Below are positions 27,764-34,098 of a stretch of DNA of 34,098 nt, piece after piece. The position numbers were made by a program, and so were the translations under genes. This stretch comes from Bacteroidales bacterium (GTDB taxonomy: Bacteria > Bacteroidota > Bacteroidia > Bacteroidales > UBA6680), in NCBI GenBank assembly GCA_016926405.1, contig JAFGOQ010000179.1, positions 1 through 34,098 on the forward strand, written 5' to 3'. The number at the start of each line of letters is the position of its first letter. Position 1 is the stretch's first letter. The notes beneath the pieces were generated by a model. That model did not search any database. It had not been told where the DNA came from and saw nothing but the letters and a program-made list of their open reading frames with translations.

Positions 27764-29115
27764 TACAAATTCATTACGGCATTCTTAAATTTTTCACCCC
27801 TGTCTTCGTAATTATTAAACAAATCGAAACTAGCACATGCAGGAGAAAGTAGAACAACATCATCCTTCACACCCAATTCGTACGATACTTTAACAGCTTC
27901 TTCAGCAGAAATGGTCTCTTTAATTACTAATACAGCATCTTTAAAAGCAGCAATAATCTTTGAATTATCAACACCTAGACAAACAATAGCCTTAACTTTT
28001 TCTTTAACCAAACTCATTAACTGAGAATAGTCATTTCCTTTATCTATACCTCCAACAATCCAAATTACATTTTTGGGCATACTCTCTAAAGCATACCAAC
28101 ACGAATTAATATTTGTCGCTTTTGAATCGTTTATAAAAGTTATTCCCTTTACAGTTGCTACAGTCTCTAAACGGTGTTCAACAGCGTTAAATCCACGCAA
28201 ACTTTCTCTTATAACTTCCTTTTTGATATTCAACACATCGCCCGTTATACCTGCCGCCAAGGAATTATATCTATTATGTTTCCCTTTTAAAGAAAGCTCA
28301 TCAACAGGTACAATAAACATATTTCCAGTTGCATTAAAATACTGATTAACACCATCGTCATATGCACCACAACTTATTTTATCTTTTAACGAGAATGGCA
28401 ATTGCTGAGCCTTACAAACAATTTTCTCTAACGATTTAAGAGTTATTTCATCGTCGGCACAAAAGATAAAATATTCATCAGGTGTTAAATTCTTAGTAAT
28501 TCGGAATTTCGACTCTGCATATTTGGTTAAGCTATATTCATACCTATCAAGATGATCTGGAGTTATATTCAGCAAAATTGCAATATCTGGTTTAAAGTCA
28601 AATATTCCATCTAACTGAAAACTACTAAGTTCAATCACATAAAAATCAAACTTCTCTTGAGCAACCTGAAGAGCAAAACTTTTTCCTACATTACCTGCAA
28701 TTCCTACATTTAGCCCAGCATTCTGAAGCATAAAATAAATTAGCGACGTTGTTGTAGTTTTTCCATTACTACCAGTAATGCAAATAGTTTTAGCATTAGT
28801 GTATCGACCTGCAAATTCTATTTCTGAAATTACAGGAATGCTATTTTTAAGAGCAAGTTTAACTATTTCTACCGTTTCAGGAATCCCTGGGCTTTTAATT
28901 ATTTCTGTTGCATTTAATATTTTCTCTTTGGTATGCTTTTGCTCCTCAAAGTCAATAGTATTATCAATTAAAATAGTTTTGTAATTATCTTTAATAACAC
29001 CAAAGTCCGACAAAAACACGTCAAACCCTTTTTGCTTGGCTAAGATAGCAGATCCAACACCACTTTCGCCACCACCAAGAATTACAATTCTACTATTCTT
29101 TTCAAATTCTGACAT
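27763..29115 (-). CDS. murD: UDP-N-acetylmuramoylalanine--D-glutamate ligase
   Basis: 450 aa: IVILGGGESGVGSAILAKQKGFDVFLSD, CITGSNGKTTTTSLIYFML, GNVGKSF, EHRLETVATVKGITFINDSKATN, LSPACASFDLFNNYEDRGEKFKNAV. Confidence 0.97.
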   Translation of the reverse strand: MSEFEKNSRIVILGGGESGVGSAILAKQKGFDVFLSDFGVIKDNYKTILIDNTIDFEEQKHTKEKILNATEIIKSPGIPETVEIVKLALKNSIPVISEIEFAGRYTNAKTICITGSNGKTTTTSLIYFMLQNAGLNVGIAGNVGKSFALQVAQEKFDFYVIELSSFQLDGIFDFKPDIAILLNITPDHLDRYEYSLTKYAESKFRITKNLTPDEYFIFCADDEITLKSLEKIVCKAQQLPFSLKDKISCGAYDDGVNQYFNATGNMFIVPVDELSLKGKHNRYNSLAAGITGDVLNIKKEVIRESLRGFNAVEHRLETVATVKGITFINDSKATNINSCWYALESMPKNVIWIVGGIDKGNDYSQLMSLVKEKVKAIVCLGVDNSKIIAAFKDAVLVIKETISAEEAVKVSYELGVKDDVVLLSPACASFDLFNNYEDRGEKFKNAVMNL

Positions 29116-29124
29116 ATTTTAAAC

Positions 29125-30363
29125 CTATCTGATTTTTAATGTTATCACTGTTACTACAGCTAATATTATTCCAACAATCCAAAATCTAGTAACAATTTTT
29201 GGCTCAGGGAATCCTTTTTTCTGAAAATGATGATGAATAGGCGACATGAGAAATAATCGTTTTCCCTCGCCATATTTCTTCTTTGTTCTCTTAAAATATC
29301 CAACCTGTAACATAACTGAGATACTTTCGATAAAGAAAACACCTGCTAAAATTGGAATAAGCAATTCTTTACGAATAACAATTGCAAAAGCAGCTAGAAT
29401 ACCTCCAAGAGCAAGCGACCCAGTATCTCCCATAAAAACCTGAGCAGGATACGAGTTGTACCACAGAAAACCAATAGTTGCACCAACAAAAGCACCCATA
29501 AAAATCACAAGCTCACCTGAATTTGGTATGTACATAATATTTAAATAATCGGCATAAATAGTATTCCCCGACAGATAAGCTAAAATGCCGAGTGTAACAC
29601 CCATAATTGCGGAAGTTCCCGTAGCAAGCCCATCTAGGCCATCAGTCAAATTTGCCCCATTTGAAACAGCTGTTATAATAAAAATAACAGCAAGCACAAA
29701 AATAATCCATCCTGCAGGTCGGGCATATTCACCCATAAAACTAACTAACGAACTATAATCAAACTCATTATTCTTAACAAAAGGAATAGTTGTTTTTGTA
29801 CTTTTTACCTGAGTAATAATAGCTTTAGATTTTACAATCTCTCCAGAATTATTGACGACAGTAACAGGATTCTCTAAAGTAGTTTTTTGTTGAAGAACTA
29901 CATCGTCACTCATATAAAGAGTTATTCCAACAATTAATCCAATTCCAACCTGTCCCAAAATTTTGAACTTACCAGCCAAGCCCTCTTTATTTTTTTTAAA
30001 CACTTTAATATAATCGTCTAAAAAACCTACTAAACCGAGCCAAACGGTAGTTACTAACATTAAAATAATATATATGTTTTTTATATCGGCAAACAAAACA
30101 ACTGGAATAATTATTGACATTAGAATAATTATTCCGCCCATTGTTGGAGTACCTTTTTTTTGATATTGTCCTTCTAAACCAAGATCACGAATTTCGTCGC
30201 CTATCTGTTTTAATTGTAATAAACGAATAACCTTTTTACCCCAAATTGTAGATATTAACAGAGAAACAATAACTGCCATTGCTGACCGGAATGATAAATA
30301 TTGAAAAACTCCTGCTCCAGGAAAGTCAATAGAATTAAGAAAATCAAACAAATAATACAACAT
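29125..30363 (-). CDS. mraY: Phospho-N-acetylmuramoyl-pentapeptide-transferase
   Basis: 412 aa multi-[100 protein letters not shown]. Confidence 0.97.
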   Translation of the reverse strand: MLYYLFDFLNSIDFPGAGVFQYLSFRSAMAVIVSLLISTIWGKKVIRLLQLKQIGDEIRDLGLEGQYQKKGTPTMGGIIILMSIIIPVVLFADIKNIYIILMLVTTVWLGLVGFLDDYIKVFKKNKEGLAGKFKILGQVGIGLIVGITLYMSDDVVLQQKTTLENPVTVVNNSGEIVKSKAIITQVKSTKTTIPFVKNNEFDYSSLVSFMGEYARPAGWIIFVLAVIFIITAVSNGANLTDGLDGLATGTSAIMGVTLGILAYLSGNTIYADYLNIMYIPNSGELVIFMGAFVGATIGFLWYNSYPAQVFMGDTGSLALGGILAAFAIVIRKELLIPILAGVFFIESISVMLQVGYFKRTKKKYGEGKRLFLMSPIHHHFQKKGFPEPKIVTRFWIVGIILAVVTVITLKIR

Positions 30364-30368
30364 AATAT

Positions 30369-31826
30369 CTACTTATTAAAAAAGTTATTAACCACTTCTT
30401 TATCATCAAAATGAAAACGAGTTCCCTTTATCTCTTGATATGTTTCGTGCCCCTTTCCTGCAATTAAAACAATATCACCTGGCTTAGCCATCATACAAGC
30501 TGTTCGTATCGCCTGCTTTCTATCTTCAATAACTAGAACTATGTTCAACTTTTCAGTTGGAATACCCTTTTCCATATCTTTCAAAATCTCTGAAGGTTCT
30601 TCGAATCGAGGATTATCGCTAGTAAGAATTACCAAAGAACTATAGTTTGCTGCTATTTTAGCCATTACTGGACGCTTTATTTTATCACGATTCCCACCAG
30701 CCCCAACAACAGTAATTACATTAGCCTGATCTTTTAACTCCGAAATTGTCTTGAGAACATTCTCAAGAGCATCTGGAGTATGGGCATAATCAATAATTGC
30801 CAAAACACCAGTAGACGACTTAATTGTCTGGAATCGTCCATCAACTGGCCTCAATAAACTTATGGCTGTAAGAGTCTCATATTTATCGAATCCCAATAAA
30901 TTAGCAACTCCATAAACTGCTAAAATATTACTAACGTTAAAATCGCCCAAAAACTGAATCCATAAATCATTATTCTCAATTAAAACGTTTGTCCCATCAA
31001 AATGAGTCTCAATAATTTTAGCATTATAATCGGCAAGAGTTCTAATACCAAAATTATATTTCTTAGCCTTACAGTTCTGCAACATCACACTTCCATTCTT
31101 ATCATCACTATTCACTAAAGCAAAAGCATTAGAGGGTAGATTATCGAAAAAAAGCTTTTTAGCCTTTAAATATTCTGCAAAGGTTTTATGATAATCTAAA
31201 TGATCGTGCGATAAGTTTGTAAAAACTCCACCACAAAAAGTCAATCCATTAATTCTATTTTGAACAATTGAATGTGAACTTACCTCCATAAAACAGTATG
31301 AACAACCCTCTTCAACCATCTCTGCTAAATATTTATTTAAAATAATTGGCTCAGGAGTAGTGTGAGTAGAGTTCTCTTGTCTCGACCCAATTTTATTAAC
31401 AACAGTAGACAACAATCCAACTTTATTTCCCAAATTAGTTACTAACTGATGTAATAAAGTCGTTATTGTTGTTTTACCATTTGTACCAGTAACACCAATT
31501 AATTTAAGTTGTTCCGATGGGTTTCCATAATATCTAGAAGCAATAACCCCAAGAATAGACGAAGTATCGGCCACAACAATATATGTAACATCTGAATTGA
31601 TACTTTTTGGACATATGTTACAAACAATAGCAATTGCGCCATTATTTATAGCCTTATCAATATAACTATGCCCATCAGATTCAACTCCAGAAATGGCAAA
31701 AAACAAGTCGTTTTTTGTAACGTTCCTCGAATCTTGTTGAACACTATTTATAGTAATATCTACCGAACCAATAATCTGCTCTGTAGATATTCCTTGAAAT
31801 AATATATTTAATTTATTAACTATCAT
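30369..31826 (-). CDS. murE: UDP-N-acetylmuramoyl-L-alanyl-D-glutamate--diaminopimelate ligase
   Basis: 485 aa: [96 protein letters not shown]. The DNPR motif suggests mDAP specificity. Confidence 0.97.
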   Translation of the reverse strand: MIVNKLNILFQGISTEQIIGSVDITINSVQQDSRNVTKNDLFFAISGVESDGHSYIDKAINNGAIAIVCNICPKSINSDVTYIVVADTSSILGVIASRYYGNPSEQLKLIGVTGTNGKTTITTLLHQLVTNLGNKVGLLSTVVNKIGSRQENSTHTTPEPIILNKYLAEMVEEGCSYCFMEVSSHSIVQNRINGLTFCGGVFTNLSHDHLDYHKTFAEYLKAKKLFFDNLPSNAFALVNSDDKNGSVMLQNCKAKKYNFGIRTLADYNAKIIETHFDGTNVLIENNDLWIQFLGDFNVSNILAVYGVANLLGFDKYETLTAISLLRPVDGRFQTIKSSTGVLAIIDYAHTPDALENVLKTISELKDQANVITVVGAGGNRDKIKRPVMAKIAANYSSLVILTSDNPRFEEPSEILKDMEKGIPTEKLNIVLVIEDRKQAIRTACMMAKPGDIVLIAGKGHETYQEIKGTRFHFDDKEVVNNFFNK

Positions 31827-33949
31827 TAGCCTGAATAACTCATATTTAATACAACTTTATCGCCCGCCTTAATCCTTGTTCCAGGAACAATTGACTGCGA
31901 TTTTATAGACCCACGACCTTTAAACACAACCTTTAATCCAAGATTCTCAAGACAAAAGACAGCATCTTTTAATCCCATTTGCAAAACATTAGGCATTAAA
32001 TTATCGTAAATTATGCGCTTGTTAAACTTAACACAAGAATCTCCACTTGATGTAGTTACCCACTCGCTAGAATTTACTTTATTATCTACTTGCAATCCTA
32101 ATTTTTCAAAAACACAACTCAACTCCTCTTTATAACCATTTTTCGAATACGGAATATCAGCTCGTTTTATTACACTATTTTCTGTTAAAGGAGAATGAAA
32201 ATCGATTGTTGATGAATACACCTTATTTGCAATCTCTTCGAAAACAGAACCAGCAACAACATTACCATAATACCCCCCATCTTGAGGATTATAAACAACA
32301 ACAATGCAAGAATATTTAGGGTTATCAGCAGGAAAATACCCAGCAAACGATGCTTGATAAGTTTTCCCACCAGCAGAATATCCATCGCTACCTTTGGATA
32401 TCTGAGATGTACCAGTTTTACCAGCAATTTTAAAATTAGCATTTTTAAGGTTAGTTGCAGTTCCGTTTTGAACAACTCCCTCTAACATTATTTTAACCTT
32501 TTCTAAAGTCTCTTTCGAACAAATTGAACTGTTTAGAATTTCAGGCTTATATTTTGCCACAACATTTCCATGATAAATTGCGCTTTTCACAAATCTAGGC
32601 TTCACTTTCACACCATTATTTGCAACAGCATTATAAAAAGCCAAAATTTGCAATGGAGTAAGTTGTATTGAATATCCAATTGACATCCATGGCAACGATA
32701 TACCTGACCACTCTTTATCTTCAGGGTATCGAATTACAGGAACACCTTCACCTTTAATATCAATATTCAACTTACTACTTAAACCCATCTCAACAATACG
32801 ATTAACAAACTTTTTAGGATTCTTACCATAATTATCGACAATAATTTTTGAGATTCCGACATTCGAAGATTTCTCAAAAATTTCTTTTACCGAAATAACA
32901 CCATATCCTCCATGATGAGAATCTTTAAGAGGAATACCATAATAATGAGCAACACCATTTCCTGTATCTATTGAATCTTCGAGGTTAACAACATTATCAT
33001 CTAAGGCAACCATTAAAGAAGCTAATTTAAATGTACTTCCAGGCTCTGTACTATATCCTATAGCAAAATTATACGATTCAACATAATCATTATCCTCTGT
33101 TCGTTCAAGATTAACAATTGCTTTAACATCACCAGTATTCACTTCCATTAAAACAACAGTCCCCTTTTCTGCATTATGCTTTTTAAGCTGATCATAAAGT
33201 GCTTTTTCAGCAACATCCTGAATATTTATATCAATAGTCGTTATAATGTCACAGCCATCCTTTGCTTCAACCCTGTCACTTGTGTTAAGCGGTCGCCAAT
33301 ACCCACTAGCCATTCGTTGCCTAATTTCGAATCCTGCAACACCAGTTAATAAGGTATCAAAAGCACCTTCTAAACCGACTTTGTTTCCAACAGAATTATA
33401 ATTACCAATTGTTCGCGAAGCCAAAGTACCATGGGGCTTAATTCTTTTATTTTTCTGAACAACAATCAACCCTCCTTTATTTCTACCTCGACGAAAAATC
33501 GGGAAGTCTTCAACTTTTTTAAGCTGTCCATAACTAACATTTCTTTTTAACAGAAAATATCGATTTCCCTTTTGCTTTTCCTTTCTTAATATAGACCTAT
33601 ACTGACTAGCCGACCTGTCTTTAAACAGCTTTGAAAGACATAAAGAAAGAGAGTCTACTTTTGAGTTAAAAACATGCTTCAGCAATCCATTAGCTTCAAA
33701 ATCTATAAAAAGCGAATAATATGGAACAGAAGAGACAAGCACTCGACCATCGGCAGCACATATATCTCCTCTATTAGGTTCTATTTCCATATTCTTTATC
33801 GCGTTTGTCTTCGCTTTAGCCATCCACTTCTCGCGTTCAAAATTCTGCAAATACAACATCTTAACGACAATAAGCAATCCGATAATAATAAATATCACCC
33901 ATATTACCGAAAACCTACTCTCTATTTTCTGTTTTATCGACATCCCCAT
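31826..33949 (-). CDS. ftsI: Cell division transpeptidase FtsI/PBP3 with C-terminal PASTA domain
   Basis: 707 aa: N-terminal TM; TEPGSTFKLASLM (SxxK), SSN (EKSSNVGIS), IAGKTGTSQIS (KTG); C-terminal PASTA-like NVLQMGLKDAVFCLENLGLKVVFKGRGSIKSQSIVPGTRIKAGDKVVLNMSYSG. Confidence 0.95.
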   Translation of the reverse strand: MGMSIKQKIESRFSVIWVIFIIIGLLIVVKMLYLQNFEREKWMAKAKTNAIKNMEIEPNRGDICAADGRVLVSSVPYYSLFIDFEANGLLKHVFNSKVDSLSLCLSKLFKDRSASQYRSILRKEKQKGNRYFLLKRNVSYGQLKKVEDFPIFRRGRNKGGLIVVQKNKRIKPHGTLASRTIGNYNSVGNKVGLEGAFDTLLTGVAGFEIRQRMASGYWRPLNTSDRVEAKDGCDIITTIDINIQDVAEKALYDQLKKHNAEKGTVVLMEVNTGDVKAIVNLERTEDNDYVESYNFAIGYSTEPGSTFKLASLMVALDDNVVNLEDSIDTGNGVAHYYGIPLKDSHHGGYGVISVKEIFEKSSNVGISKIIVDNYGKNPKKFVNRIVEMGLSSKLNIDIKGEGVPVIRYPEDKEWSGISLPWMSIGYSIQLTPLQILAFYNAVANNGVKVKPRFVKSAIYHGNVVAKYKPEILNSSICSKETLEKVKIMLEGVVQNGTATNLKNANFKIAGKTGTSQISKGSDGYSAGGKTYQASFAGYFPADNPKYSCIVVVYNPQDGGYYGNVVAGSVFEEIANKVYSSTIDFHSPLTENSVIKRADIPYSKNGYKEELSCVFEKLGLQVDNKVNSSEWVTTSSGDSCVKFNKRIIYDNLMPNVLQMGLKDAVFCLENLGLKVVFKGRGSIKSQSIVPGTRIKAGDKVVLNMSYSG

Positions 33950-33961
33950 CTCTAAAATCTA

Positions 33962-34098
33962 TTACTCTATCCCTAAAACCACTGGTGGCTCATCAGAAGC
34001 TACTAAGTCGATATTATTTTTTTTTAACAAAAACTCTACTTCACTCTGCTTACTAATTCTTGCAAGCTCGGCCGAAGTAGAAATTGATTCAGCTCTTA
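33962..34098 (-). CDS. FtsL-like division protein, C-terminal fragment (truncated by window edge)
   Basis: Minus-strand open frame running off the window: RAESISTSAELARISKQSEVEFLLKKNNIDLVASDEPPVVLGIE*. It sits just upstream of ftsI, where Bacteroidetes dcw clusters carry an FtsL-like gene. Not in the ORF track. Confidence 0.7.
   Translation of the reverse strand, partial: RAESISTSAELARISKQSEVEFLLKKNNIDLVASDEPPVVLGIE

Noticed and set aside
1-34098. Defence system, mobile element, tRNA or rRNA genes
   Set aside because: No transposase, integrase, nuclease/helicase defence genes or recognisable structured RNA genes were seen on either strand.

Overview
AT-rich Bacteroidetes (probably Bacteroidales/Marinilabiliales-like) chromosomal window made mostly of core genes. 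In order it holds: pruA-like P5C dehydrogenase (-); a T9SS plug/DUF5103-type protein (-); a complete nqrABCDEF Na+-pumping NADH:quinone reductase operon (+); a 22-bp intergenic tandem repeat array; a divergent secreted protein with weak M23-like hallmarks (-); a purH-mreB-mreC-mreD-mrdA-rodA elongasome operon (-); a lone MacB/FtsX-type ABC permease (+); and a long division/cell wall (dcw) cluster, ftsL(partial)-ftsI-murE-mraY-murD-ftsW-murG-murC-ftsQ-ftsA-ftsZ-yqeY (-). Four well-formed stem-loop terminators and two Bacteroidetes-type (-33 TTTG / -7 TAnnTTTG) promoter candidates were found by eye. I see no rRNA, tRNA, CRISPR, transposase or phage genes. The least explained parts are the 22-bp tandem array (9411-9540) and the neighbouring secreted protein (9807-10946). 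I do not see convincing evidence of a wholly new multi-gene system.
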